A stretch of 22,199 nt of DNA from a virus, in IMG/VR virus record IMGVR_UViG_3300038415_000044, positions 1 through 22,199 of that record. One strand, 5' to 3'. Shown one piece after another: positions 1 through 7,087 of this stretch. Position 1 is the stretch's first letter; the number at the start of each line of letters is the position of its first letter. The notes beneath the pieces were generated by a model. It had not been told where the DNA came from. It searched no databases and saw nothing but the letters and a program-made list of their open reading frames with translations. Position numbers and translations under genes: made by a program.

Positions 1-1
1 C

Positions 2-226
2 CAGCCTGGCTATCGCCATGCCAGTGATCGCGATCCAGGCGGTGTTCGCAGCGTTGCACTCGTAAAGCGTGTTGATGACGAAGCCTGAACCCGATGATGT
101 GCAGAACGCAAGCATCCCCGCATAGGTCGTCGCGGCCGCGATTGCCGCCCCCGTGCCCACGAAGAGGGTCTTCTGGTTGAGCTTCGTGTATGTGACCGGA
201 CCTTCATACTGACTGAATGCGCTCAA
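2..226 (-). CDS. Partial distal tail-module protein, probable membrane-type
   Basis: The start is a TTG at 226 that overlaps the TGA of the preceding gene as TTGA, the same coupling used across this genome. The frame stays open to the window edge, giving about 75 residues with no stop, so the C-terminus is missing. The visible part has a polar N-terminus (MSAFSQYEGPVTYTKLNQ) followed by small-residue and hydrophobic stretches, including TLFVGTGAAIAAATTYAGML and TAWIAITGMAIARL, which could be membrane segments or a hydrophobic β-rich virion protein. Two cysteines are present. It lies at the end of the tail gene series, where fibre, adhesin or lysis genes often sit. I do not recognise the family, so no function is assigned. 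Confidence 0.6.
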   Translation of the reverse strand, partial: MSAFSQYEGPVTYTKLNQKTLFVGTGAAIAAATTYAGMLAFCTSSGSGFVINTLYECNAANTAWIAITGMAIARL

Positions 227-495
227 AGATCCAGCTCACCGCTTCCTACCGAATACTGCGCGTCGAGATAAAAGCCTGCACGACCGCCTCCGGCCGAATC
301 GAGCCTGTAGCCGCCAGTGACGATGTCCTCCCCAGGGATCGAATCCGTGAAGTCTTCCTCCTCTCCGGTCAGCGGCTCGATGAAGTTGAGCTGGGCGCTT
401 ATGTCGGTCTTGGACCCGTCGATGCGCTTGATCTGGGCGTCGAGCTTGGCGAACATGTCGGTGATGTCGGTCTGCCGGTTGACCTTGGTGCTCAA
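223..495 (-). CDS. Small tail-module protein, unknown function
   Basis: About 90 residues, rich in Asp, Glu, Gly and Ser. The N-terminal third (NRQTDITDMFAKLDAQIKRI) is helical with a heptad-like pattern. The C-terminal half (GGYRLDSAGGGRAGFYLDAQ) looks like β-structure. I chose the TTG at 495 because it forms a TTGA overlap with the stop of the upstream gene; a GTG at 516 would overlap that gene by 25 bases. A short helix followed by a β domain fits a baseplate or fibre accessory protein, but that is inference from position and shape. No family is recognised. Confidence 0.6.
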   Translation of the reverse strand: MSTKVNRQTDITDMFAKLDAQIKRIDGSKTDISAQLNFIEPLTGEEEDFTDSIPGEDIVTGGYRLDSAGGGRAGFYLDAQYSVGSGELDL

Positions 496-1043
496 GTCGC
501 GCTCGCTCCTGTCCACTGCACCGCAGTCGTGAGCGTCGCGGACGTCGGGAACAAGAACGAGGAGGAGAACAGGGCACGCTGCAGCATCGTACCGACCGAA
601 GCAGCGTTGAAGATCCCCTCTTCCGCTATCGTCTGCCCCGCTGCCGGAGACGTCGACGGGAAGAAGGCGTCCAGCTCGAAGCCCTTGCCGGAGTTGATCG
701 ACAGCAGCGAGGCGTAGCGGACTCGGTCCTTCTCGGTGACGAGGGTCGTCTGGCCGGCAGCTGGCGCCGTGTTCCCTGTCCCGATGGCCTGATACTGGAA
801 GCCGGCAACTGACTGGCCGGACACCAAGAGAGCCACCTGCACGAGACCGGCGTCGACGGTCTTGTTGACGAACTTACGCCAGCTGAGCAGGGCCCCTTCG
901 CGCTCGAGTCTGCGAAGCAGCTCATCGGTCAGCTGACGGCGTCTCATGACCGAAAGATAATGGTCGAAGGTCGGGACATAGCCAGGAGCCCAGATCATCG
1001 CATAGCCTCGGCCGGTGAACCTAATGCCGTCCAGAACCCTCAA
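492..1043 (-). CDS. Distal tail/baseplate structural protein
   Basis: A virion protein of about 183 residues just downstream of the hub-like gene. The middle carries AIGTGNTAPAAGQTTLVTEK, a pattern (I-G-T-G-x-T-A-P followed by a T-L-x-x-E element) that recurs in distal tail and baseplate proteins of tailed phages, and the rest is β-rich. A GTG at 1058 would give five more residues. I prefer the TTG at 1043 because a TTAAGA box lies at -31 from it, matching the other promoters here. The gene ends in a TTGA overlap with the next one. The exact tail role is inferred from position. Confidence 0.65.
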   Translation of the reverse strand: MRVLDGIRFTGRGYAMIWAPGYVPTFDHYLSVMRRRQLTDELLRRLEREGALLSWRKFVNKTVDAGLVQVALLVSGQSVAGFQYQAIGTGNTAPAAGQTTLVTEKDRVRYASLLSINSGKGFELDAFFPSTSPAAGQTIAEEGIFNAASVGTMLQRALFSSSFLFPTSATLTTAVQWTGASAT

Positions 1044-1068
1044 GTTGGAAGGCGACACGCTCCCACTC

Positions 1069-1074
1069 TCTTAA
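1069..1074 (-). promoter_or_regulatory. TATA-like box for leaderless tail gene
   Basis: TTAAGA on the minus strand begins 31 nt before the TTG at 1043. It overlaps the end of the hub gene, whose TAG stop is at 1077-1079. The spacing equals that of five other boxes in the window. Confidence 0.5.
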
Positions 1075-1076
1075 TC

Positions 1077-2672
1077 CTAAACGAGTTCGACCCCTCCAAT
1101 GTTCAGCGCCGTGGCGCCGAGGGCCTGCTTGTCGGTCTCGAAGTCCAGGGTGACGTCTGTGACCTGGAACTGCTCATTGAGCCCGGCTCCCAGCGAGACG
1201 ACGGTGACGTACTGCCCGGGCTTCGGAAGGACGTCAGGAATGTAGCAGGTCGCGTCGAGGACCCTCTTGACCTTGGCCGAGACTGCCACCTGGGCCGTAA
1301 TCAGGTTGGCCATCGTGGCGCGGTCCCGGATGTTCGTGTCCGTGAACACGCTCTCGCTGAGCTTTCTGACCCCGGAGACGGGGATCGACCCGACTGTGAC
1401 GATGACGGGCGCCGCATAGGTCCGGTAGGTGTAGGTCGCGACGCTCGAGGTAGGGGTCCACGACTTGCCGTCGGCCGACGTGGCTTTCACACCTGCAGAG
1501 TCCGAGCCTTTGAACCACGCGAACGTGTTTGCCGTGACTCCGTTGAGAGCGAAAGCAAGCCAATACTTCTGCCCGATCAGGACCGTCTGGGCTCCGATGT
1601 CGATGATGACCCAGCCACCCCCTGGCGCCGGCGTGGCCTTCGGAATCGAGAATGACTTGAGCAGGCTGCCAGGGACGCCTCCATTGTCGACGAAGACCGC
1701 CCCATTGAGGTCCGCCGTTGGTGTTCCGACGCTCTGCAGGTAGGCCGCGACATAATTCATGGTCCGCTGCGTGGGAGCGAACTGCACGGCGATCCAGGAG
1801 ACGGAGAGCTTGTCGGCTCCTCCCGTGATGGCCTCCGACTTCTGGTCGATGACGTTCGTGTCGGTCCCACCGAGCCCGAAGAGCCTGTTCACGACGTCGT
1901 TGCCGTCGTCCTCGCTCTTGTGCTCCTTGTCGTCGACGATGTATGCGAGCTTGGTCTGGTCGCCCCAGGCTGCACCCGTGGCTGGATCATCTGTGACCAG
2001 GATCCCGGAGTCGAGAGCCGACGGATTGGCGAAGTAGAAGACCTTGTTCTCGTCGACCCACCAGACCCTGCCAGCCTGGGCGGCCAGGTCGTTGAGGATG
2101 TCACTGATCGGCTTGTAGACCGCGACGTAGCTCGGAATGAAGATCCCAGTGCTGTCGATGCTCAGCGTGAAGCCGTCGTCTGCCACGATCGTCGGGCCTC
2201 CGGTCGGATAGGCCGAGGGATCGCTCAGGACCAGGCTGACCAGGTTGCCGATCTCGGTCGACGTGTCGGAAGAATCGGGGGTGATGCCGTCTGCCTGCCT
2301 GGCCTGGAACTTCGCGAAGTTCCCAATGCGCTTCGAGGGCCGCTTGCTCCAGTCGAACCCCTTGACGTCGTAGAGCCTCCTGCCGATCCCGGGGACCCTG
2401 GTCGTCGGGTCCGCCACGAGCCCCGAGAAGTACTTGGTCCAGGCGCCAGCCCCGGCCTTCTGGACCCAGACGTCTATCGGGTCGTCCACCACGATGGAGC
2501 CAAGAAGATCTCCGTCGCTATCCTCGATCACCAGGTTGAACGTCGACGCCACGCCCTCGGCCGACTTGGAGATCGAGAGGCTGTTCAGGTTGAAGTCGAG
2601 CCGGGGCAGCAGCGGGTCGTAGATCAGGGATCCCAGCTGCACTTTCGCATAGAGTGGGGCTTGGACGACCAT
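1077..2672 (-). CDS. Tail hub/tail-associated protein with inserted jelly-roll-like domain
   Basis: A 531-residue protein directly following the tape measure gene, where the distal tail or hub protein normally lies. Residues 1-270 and about 410-531 look like a hub scaffold: the N-terminus has a β-rich element with IDVWVQKAG, and the C-terminus has PDVLPKPGQYVTVVS and EQFQVTDVTLDFETD, the OB/β pattern of baseplate hub proteins. Between them, about residues 290-400, lies a separate module (AVFVDNGGVPGSLLKSFSIP, then GQKYWLAFALNG) with the layout of jelly-roll modules found in surface and carbohydrate-binding proteins. I infer a receptor or glycan-binding insert. The ATG abuts the tape measure stop directly. 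No peptidase motif was recognised. Confidence 0.7.
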   Translation of the reverse strand: MVVQAPLYAKVQLGSLIYDPLLPRLDFNLNSLSISKSAEGVASTFNLVIEDSDGDLLGSIVVDDPIDVWVQKAGAGAWTKYFSGLVADPTTRVPGIGRRLYDVKGFDWSKRPSKRIGNFAKFQARQADGITPDSSDTSTEIGNLVSLVLSDPSAYPTGGPTIVADDGFTLSIDSTGIFIPSYVAVYKPISDILNDLAAQAGRVWWVDENKVFYFANPSALDSGILVTDDPATGAAWGDQTKLAYIVDDKEHKSEDDGNDVVNRLFGLGGTDTNVIDQKSEAITGGADKLSVSWIAVQFAPTQRTMNYVAAYLQSVGTPTADLNGAVFVDNGGVPGSLLKSFSIPKATPAPGGGWVIIDIGAQTVLIGQKYWLAFALNGVTANTFAWFKGSDSAGVKATSADGKSWTPTSSVATYTYRTYAAPVIVTVGSIPVSGVRKLSESVFTDTNIRDRATMANLITAQVAVSAKVKRVLDATCYIPDVLPKPGQYVTVVSLGAGLNEQFQVTDVTLDFETDKQALGATALNIGGVELV

Positions 2673-4286
2673 CTACGAGGTCCTCCGCTGGGTCTCGCGC
2701 TTGAGCCCTTCCATGACGGTGTCGATGAGCTCCTGCTTGGAACCGACGTAGTTCGGGAACGAGAACGAGTAGTGGTTGACGACGGTGCCGCCCGGGGCGC
2801 CTCCGGAGAACCTGCCTCCGGCGATCCCTGGAACGGTCGACGAGAGTCCTTGCAGCGGGACCACAGCCTCGGGCCCATTCTCTCCCACTACCGCGAGCGT
2901 CGGCTGGTCGATGATCCCGCCTTCAGCAAGACCGAGGGCGCTGCCGATGCTGCTGATCGTTCCCGTGACGCTTCCAACGACGTTGCTCACCGTGCTGCTC
3001 GCGTTCGTAAGCGTGTTGAGGCCATCGAGGATCGGCTTCAAAACGCTCCAGATGGTGTCGAAGATCGGCTTGATGAGACCCCAGGCTGCGCTGACGACCG
3101 TGTGGACCCCTCCCCAGAAGTCGTTCCAGGCCGTCGATAGGTCTCCGATGATCGTCTGGAGGACGCTCATGCCTGTTGAGAAGACGAGGGTGACGACCGC
3201 CATCACCGGCTTCACCACTGCCTGGATCCCGGCCCAGAGGGCATCCCACGCGATCTCAAGGGCGTCGATGATTATCTGGGCAGCGTCCCACCAAACCTGA
3301 AAGTAGAGCGAGATCATTGTCCAGACGATCTTCGCGTATTCCTGGATCCCTTGCCACACGAGGTTGATGACGACGCCGAAGGCCTTGACAGCGACCTGGA
3401 TGGCATCGATCACCGGCATGATGTAGGGCTTCAGGAAGTCGACCACCGCCTGGAACTTCTCGCGGATCCCTCCCCAGTCGTTGGTCCAGGCTTCGTAGAG
3501 CAGGGCCGCCACGGCGATGATCGCGAGGATGATCAGGACGACCGGGTTGGCGTCCATCACGGCGTCGAAGGCTGCCTGAGCCGCTGTCATCAGGGTAGTT
3601 CCTGCGACGTAGATCCCCGACATGACTGCGTGGGCTGCTCCGGCGATTGATGACGCGACGCCGATGCCCTGGAGCCCCATGACCAGGTTGAGCACGTTGA
3701 AGGCCACGTTCGGGATCTGGAGAGCGACGCCGACGAGAGCCATCTGGTACTTGCTCTGGGCCGCGCTCGCCGCATCGACAGCCTTGTTGTGCTCGTCGAT
3801 GGCAGACGTGAGCGCCTTCTGGGCACTCAGGGCCTGCGAGGAGTTAGGGCCGTACTTCGCGACGGCGGTGTTGTAGTCCTCCTGTGCTGTCGTGACCTTG
3901 TTCTCGGTAGAGATCACGTTAGCGTTGGCCGTGTTGAGGTTCGTCTGCGCTGACGTGAGAGTGCTGATCATGCTGGTCACTTCGTGTCCAATCGTACTGA
4001 TACTCTGGAACGCCTTCTGCGACTCCGCGAGGGTCGAGTGCCCGATCTTCCAGCTGTTCCAGTTGTCGTTGACGGCAGCGTTCTGCAGCCTGAGCTCGGA
4101 CCGTGTGTCCTTGATCTGGTCGGTGGTGGTCCCGAAGGATGAAGCGACGTCATCGAGCGAGCTCGTCGTCGACGCTGATGAGTTGGACACCTGGTCAAGG
4201 GAGTTGGCGACGTCGCCAAAGTTCGAAGCTGCCTCCTCGACGCCGTCCGTCGTGACCTTGTAGTCGATCGGTACCTCGGCGCTCAT
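2673..4286 (-). CDS. Tape measure protein
   Basis: The 537-residue product sets tail length and is threaded inside the tail tube. The N-terminal 170 residues are helical and rich in Ser, Thr, Ala, Asn and Gln (coiled-coil-like). A strongly hydrophobic centre follows, including PVVLIILAIIAVAALLYEAW near residue 250. After it come repeated Trp-containing helical segments (WDALWAGIQAVVKPVM, WNDFWGGVHTVVSAAWGLIK), and then a Gly-rich C-terminus with GENGPEAVVPL, a motif common at tape measure C-termini. The position after the tail chaperones and before the hub is canonical. It is short for the family; at about 0.15 nm per residue a tail of roughly 80 nm is expected. ATG start just after the preceding TAG. 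Confidence 0.9.
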   Translation of the reverse strand: MSAEVPIDYKVTTDGVEEAASNFGDVANSLDQVSNSSASTTSSLDDVASSFGTTTDQIKDTRSELRLQNAAVNDNWNSWKIGHSTLAESQKAFQSISTIGHEVTSMISTLTSAQTNLNTANANVISTENKVTTAQEDYNTAVAKYGPNSSQALSAQKALTSAIDEHNKAVDAASAAQSKYQMALVGVALQIPNVAFNVLNLVMGLQGIGVASSIAGAAHAVMSGIYVAGTTLMTAAQAAFDAVMDANPVVLIILAIIAVAALLYEAWTNDWGGIREKFQAVVDFLKPYIMPVIDAIQVAVKAFGVVINLVWQGIQEYAKIVWTMISLYFQVWWDAAQIIIDALEIAWDALWAGIQAVVKPVMAVVTLVFSTGMSVLQTIIGDLSTAWNDFWGGVHTVVSAAWGLIKPIFDTIWSVLKPILDGLNTLTNASSTVSNVVGSVTGTISSIGSALGLAEGGIIDQPTLAVVGENGPEAVVPLQGLSSTVPGIAGGRFSGGAPGGTVVNHYSFSFPNYVGSKQELIDTVMEGLKRETQRRTS

Positions 4287-4287
4287 C

Positions 4288-4644
4288 CTAAGGAGCCCCT
4301 ACCAGGTCGGCGAAAGCGTCGTCCGTCTTCCCCTCGATCTCGTCCAGGATCGCGTCGACTGCCGGCTGCATGAACGGCTGGGCTCTCATCCTCGAAGTTC
4401 CCAGTTCGACGTAGGAGGCGTAGCCGGCCATCGCCCGGAAGTGCCACTCGCCCTCTCCCATGGCTACCCAGTCAATCGAACGCTGCAGGTACCCGGTGTC
4501 GACGGGGACGATCGCCTTGGCGTAGTCGACCATGTCCTGCAAACACGCCTCGATCGACCGCTCGGTGATGGGCTTGACCGAGTCTGCGGCCTTCCTGGTG
4601 AACGCCCTGGCCGCGTCGAGGCCCTCGACCGTCATGCTAACCAT
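4288..4644 (-). CDS. HK97 gp10-like tail/neck component
   Basis: A 118-residue protein with the features of the HK97-gp10-like family: an N-terminal helix, DYAKAIVPVDTGYLQRSI (the V-D-T-G-x-L-x-x-S element), then YASYVELGTSRMRAQPFMQP, where Y-x-x-Y-V-E-L-G-T and P-F-x-x-P-A are the family hallmarks. These proteins take part in head-tail or tail completion. In most phages the gene sits with the connectors before the tail tube; here it lies between the tail chaperones and the tape measure. The ATG at 4644 overlaps the frameshifted chaperone stop within ATGGTTAG; a second in-frame ATG lies at 4635. Confidence 0.8.
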   Translation of the reverse strand: MVSMTVEGLDAARAFTRKAADSVKPITERSIEACLQDMVDYAKAIVPVDTGYLQRSIDWVAMGEGEWHFRAMAGYASYVELGTSRMRAQPFMQPAVDAILDEIEGKTDDAFADLVGAP

Positions 4645-4876
4645 TGTAGAACTCCGCCGTATTCTGGTCCTGCTTGCTCTTTATCGCCTGGGCCTTGTCG
4701 ATGGCCATCCAGGTGGAGATGAGCTTCGGGCGCAGCCGCGTCGCCTCCTCCGGCCCTATGTGATAGTCGATGGCGAGCTTCCGGAGCAGAAGCGCCTCGT
4801 GCTGGAACGGAGTGAGCCCGCTCAGGTTGTCGAAGAAGACGAAGCGGTTGAGGGCTCGGACTTCGGCCTTGGTCGT
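4637..4876 (-). CDS. Tail assembly chaperone, T portion (made by -1 frameshift)
   Basis: This 79-residue reading frame has no initiation codon of its own near its beginning. It becomes readable when ribosomes slip back one base on T TTT TTA at the end of the upstream chaperone frame, base 4876 being read twice. The translation starts TTKAEVRALNRF and contains DYHIGPEEATRLRPKLIS before ending at TAG; codon choice is clearly coding (strong G/C third positions). In lambda and many other phages the G and GT chaperones are made this way and help the tape measure recruit tail tube subunits. The fusion would be about 178 residues from the CTG start or 189 from the GTG start. Confidence 0.85.
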   Translation of the reverse strand, partial: TTKAEVRALNRFVFFDNLSGLTPFQHEALLLRKLAIDYHIGPEEATRLRPKLISTWMAIDKAQAIKSKQDQNTAEFYNG

Positions 4877-5205
4877 AAAAAAAGCGTGTTGTACTGCTGG
4901 ACGATCTGGTTGACGACGGATGCCTTGCCGTTGGCCAGGTCTTCCGGCGTGAGCTTCGGGCTGACCAGGGCTGCGCTGACGAGCTTGTAGGTGAGCTTCT
5001 TCTTGTCGGTCTCCTTCTCGTCTGCCGTGTCGAGCAGCTCGCTGTGCCCAACGTCCCGAAAGACGCAGGCGAGCTTTTCTCCCGTGGACGGGTCCTCGAC
5101 CGTGAACGGGTACTCTTTCTTGGCCAGGAACGCCCTGGCAGCTGCTACCTGCGGATCTATGTCAGCGCTCAGGTGATGCTCACCGCTGTCGCGCCGAAGC
5201 CCCAC
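4822..5205 (-). CDS. Tail assembly chaperone, G-type protein
   Basis: The zero-frame product of the tail assembly chaperone locus, placed between tail tube and tape measure genes as in most siphoviruses. Up to the slip site it reads as a compact domain (AARAFLAKKEYPFTVEDP, then KLTYKLVSAALVSPKL). After the slip site the frame continues for only a short low-complexity tail ending in SSSSTT. A GTG at 5205 would overlap the tail tube gene by 37 bases. A CTG at 5172 is an attractive alternative: it forms CTGA with the tail tube stop and has GGTGAG upstream as a possible Shine-Dalgarno site. That choice gives 116 residues. Confidence 0.85.
   Translation of the reverse strand: MGLRRDSGEHHLSADIDPQVAAARAFLAKKEYPFTVEDPSTGEKLACVFRDVGHSELLDTADEKETDKKKLTYKLVSAALVSPKLTPEDLANGKASVVNQIVQQYNTLFLRPRPKSEPSTASSSSTT
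4876..4882 (-). promoter_or_regulatory. -1 ribosomal frameshift slippery heptamer
   Basis: The minus strand reads CTTTTTTTACG. In the zero frame this is CTT TTT TTA, giving the heptamer T TTT TTA, a canonical X XXY YYZ slippery site of the sequence used in HIV-1 gag-pol. Slippage joins the G-type frame to the T-type frame. I did not identify a convincing downstream pseudoknot by eye. Confidence 0.85.
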
Positions 5206-6062
5206 TTCTCGGGGATGCCTTCCTTCGCGTCTGCGTCGACGGACCTGTCAGTCAGGTCGATCGCGTAGGCGCCGGTGAACGTGATCGTGCAGGTCGTGGC
5301 CTTCAGCACCCAGGCCAGGGTCCGGGACGTGTTAGCTTTCGCGTCGGTCTCGAGGGTCGTTGAGACGTACTCGACGGTGATGTCGCCCTTGATGTCACGC
5401 TGGAACGAAGTGCCGCTGAACGCCATCTTCTTCGATCCAAGAATCCATTTGTCGCCTGTCTCCCTGGTGATGGTTACGTTGATCTCCTCGCAGGGTATTC
5501 CTGATGCGTTCCACGACACAGGGCTCGCGCCTCCGTCGGCCATCGACCAGAGAGCGGTCGTGTCCGGTGTTGCGTGAGTTCCCGATCCGATGTAGTCGGT
5601 GACTGAAGGCGTCGAGATGTTGTCGTGCGTAAGCGTGACGGTGACATTGAGCGAGGGCTTCGAAGCCGCGCCGGAGATCTTGATGCTCTTGATCCTCGAG
5701 CGCGTCATCGTGATGAAGTTCGTGGTCCCGTTGAGCTTGAAGGAGAACCCGATGCTCAGGGCCTTGTCGATCGACCCGGCTCCGCCTCCGACCGCACTGA
5801 TCCCGTACTTGATGAAGGTCGAGTTCGTGATGCCGAACTCGAGGGTCGACTCGAAGACCTGGCGTCCGAAGACGAACTTGTAGGGATCCTCAGAGCCGTG
5901 GCGCCTGTAGATGTCCTTGTCCTGCGTGAGCTTCGGGGTCCACTTGGCCACATTGGCCAGAAACACCATCGTCGGATTGGTCGGGAACGTGCCTTCCGTC
6001 GTCTCTTCGACATACTCGAGCTGGTTGACGATCTGGCTCGCATGCGTCATCACGGAGCTCAA
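5169..6062 (-). CDS. Major tail tube protein
   Basis: A 297-residue β-rich protein immediately upstream of the tail chaperones, the normal place of the tail tube subunit. The opening (SQIVNQLEYVEETTEGTFPT) matches tube proteins of siphoviruses, in which an E-x-T-x-G-x-x-P element near the start is frequent. The rest alternates β strands with Thr/Ser-rich loops, and the C-terminus (EGIPEKWGFGATAVSIT) is typical of the fold. It starts at TTG 6062, overlapping the previous stop as TTGA; an in-frame ATG lies four codons later. TATCTG lies at about -31, a poor TATA match. Expected to polymerise as hexameric rings around the tape measure. Confidence 0.78.
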   Translation of the reverse strand: MSSVMTHASQIVNQLEYVEETTEGTFPTNPTMVFLANVAKWTPKLTQDKDIYRRHGSEDPYKFVFGRQVFESTLEFGITNSTFIKYGISAVGGGAGSIDKALSIGFSFKLNGTTNFITMTRSRIKSIKISGAASKPSLNVTVTLTHDNISTPSVTDYIGSGTHATPDTTALWSMADGGASPVSWNASGIPCEEINVTITRETGDKWILGSKKMAFSGTSFQRDIKGDITVEYVSTTLETDAKANTSRTLAWVLKATTCTITFTGAYAIDLTDRSVDADAKEGIPEKWGFGATAVSIT

Positions 6063-6310
6063 GCGCTAACGCCTCCCGTGGTCGCGACAGATACTTTCAC
6101 AGACACAGTCGTGGTCTCCTGCCGCCACGCGCCGCAGAGAGCGCAGTGCCAGTTGTTGATCTGGGCGCCTGCCGTCGACGCCTCTGTGAACTCCATGGCG
6201 GGGATGCCCTTGCAGCCCTCGCTCGCATGTTCAAACTCAAATGCGCTTTCGTCCTTCTCGGACTTCTTGACCGTGAGCTTCTCGCCCGACGAAAGAAAAC
6301 CGCGGCGCTC
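6059..6310 (-). CDS. Small Cys-containing protein without a recognisable start codon
   Basis: The frame between tandem TAA TAA (6311-6316) and the TGA at 6059 encodes up to 83 residues and looks genuinely coding: EKLTVKKSEKDESAFEFE, then a Cys at residue 33, NNWHCALCGAWRQ with Cys-x2-Cys next to a His, and a Thr/Val-rich end. The Cys/His group suggests one small zinc site. No ATG, GTG, TTG or CTG exists in this frame before an internal ATG at about residue 39, which would remove half of it. An 18-bp promoter-like repeat lies directly upstream. The start could be non-canonical, reached by recoding, or lost through a sequence error. It ends in TTGA coupling to the tail tube gene. Confidence 0.6.
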   Translation of the reverse strand, partial: ERRGFLSSGEKLTVKKSEKDESAFEFEHASEGCKGIPAMEFTEASTAGAQINNWHCALCGAWRQETTTVSVKVSVATTGGVSA

Positions 6311-6325
6311 TTATTAGCCTGAGAA
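6308..6325 (-). repeat. 18-bp repeat, copy A, with TATA-like core
   Basis: TTCTCAGGCTAATAAGAG on the minus strand, identical to the copy at 11889-11906. In that copy the TAATAA core lies at -31 from an ATG. Here the position 31 nt downstream of the core (6285) holds no start codon. Confidence 0.6.
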
Positions 6326-6384
6326 CGTGCCGGGGTTAATAACGGCCAGCTGAGCAGCCAGGCCTTCCGGCGACCGTCGATTGT

Positions 6385-6404
6385 TAACAAAACGGACTTT
6401 GTTA
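6385..6404. promoter_or_regulatory. Inverted repeat, possible operator
   Basis: TAACAAA and TTTGTTA form a perfect 7-bp inverted repeat with a 6-base spacer on the minus strand. It lies in the 144-bp space (6311-6454) between the membrane protein gene and the tail genes, about 60 bp upstream of repeat copy A. An A+T-rich dyad in a G+C-rich genome suits a regulator site better than a strong terminator. The same space also holds a short in-frame stretch ending NPGTFSG before TAA TAA. Confidence 0.4.
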
Positions 6405-6454
6405 TGCTGGTCTTACGAGCGCTTGTGGGAAAAAGGGAGGATCCTCAGTCTCAG

Positions 6455-7087
6455 CTACGGGGTAGCTGGGGCTGGGGTCGGAACCGGTCCGAGCTTCGCG
6501 TCGATCACTTGCAGGGCTGCGGCCGCGAACGGCTGATCGGTCGCTGGGAGCTTCTGGATCTCTCCCTGGATGTACGGCTTGACGTCGGCCCAGGTCTTGC
6601 TCACCAGCGCAGATGAGACGGTGCCCGTGTCGACGAAAGCGATGATGTCTGAGACCGCGTCACCGGCGAGAACGCCAACACCTGTGACGAGGGCCTGCTC
6701 GGCCGGAGGGAATGCTTGGACATTTGCGACCAGGTAGCCTATGAACGCTCCAACCGCCCACAGGACCTTATCGAGGATGTTCTTCTGTCTGAGCGAGATA
6801 GTCATGTTCGATTTCCGAGACGGCGCTGCGCTCTTTAACGTCCCCGGCCCTGTGGCCAGGTCGAAATCGCGCAAGGAGTCCCAGGTGAGAAGGACCCCGG
6901 CGCCGAGGATCCCGACGAGCCCCGTGATGATCTCCGACGTCCTCTCGCCGACCAGGTTGAAGTAGATCGTGACGACGGAGAACCGCATCTCGAGCAGGAT
7001 GCGGTCGAACGCATACCCCAGCACGACCGAGAAGAGCAGGATCCTGGCGAAGAGCCTGATCTGGGCCTTCCTGGTCTCGTCCATCAC
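6455..7087 (-). CDS. Membrane protein in the connector-tail interval
   Basis: A 210-residue protein with about four hydrophobic segments: near residues 12-30 (LFARILLFSVVLGYAF), 52-68 (EIITGLVGILGAGVLLTW), 102-120 (ILDKVLWAVGAFIGYLVANV) and 130-150 (LVTGVGVLAGDAVSDIIAFV). The C-terminus is soluble and ends in a Pro/Ala tail. A membrane protein among head-tail genes could be a holin-like or superinfection-exclusion protein, but no family is recognised. The start is GTG at 7087 overlapping the previous stop as GTGA, with ATG next. An internal ATG at 6805, preceded by TTAAAG, could yield a 116-residue form with only the last two segments. Confidence 0.7.
   Translation of the reverse strand: MMDETRKAQIRLFARILLFSVVLGYAFDRILLEMRFSVVTIYFNLVGERTSEIITGLVGILGAGVLLTWDSLRDFDLATGPGTLKSAAPSRKSNMTISLRQKNILDKVLWAVGAFIGYLVANVQAFPPAEQALVTGVGVLAGDAVSDIIAFVDTGTVSSALVSKTWADVKPYIQGEIQKLPATDQPFAAAALQVIDAKLGPVPTPAPATP
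6833..6838 (-). promoter_or_regulatory. Possible internal TATA-like box
   Basis: TTAAAG inside the membrane protein gene starts 33 nt before the in-frame ATG at 6805. The spacing differs by two bases from the -31 seen elsewhere, so this is a weaker call. Confidence 0.3.

Noticed and set aside
960-3140. Long plus-strand open frames opposite the hub and tape measure genes
   Set aside because: They mirror high-G+C coding sequence on the minus strand; their translations are rich in Arg, Asp, Gly and Val without recognisable domains, and no plus-strand start signals accompany them.
6097-6390. Open frame with TTG start at 6390 across the pre-tail gap
   Set aside because: Its translation is Arg/Ser-rich beyond the 18-bp repeat, typical of an out-of-frame reading of the Cys-containing gene in the other frame.
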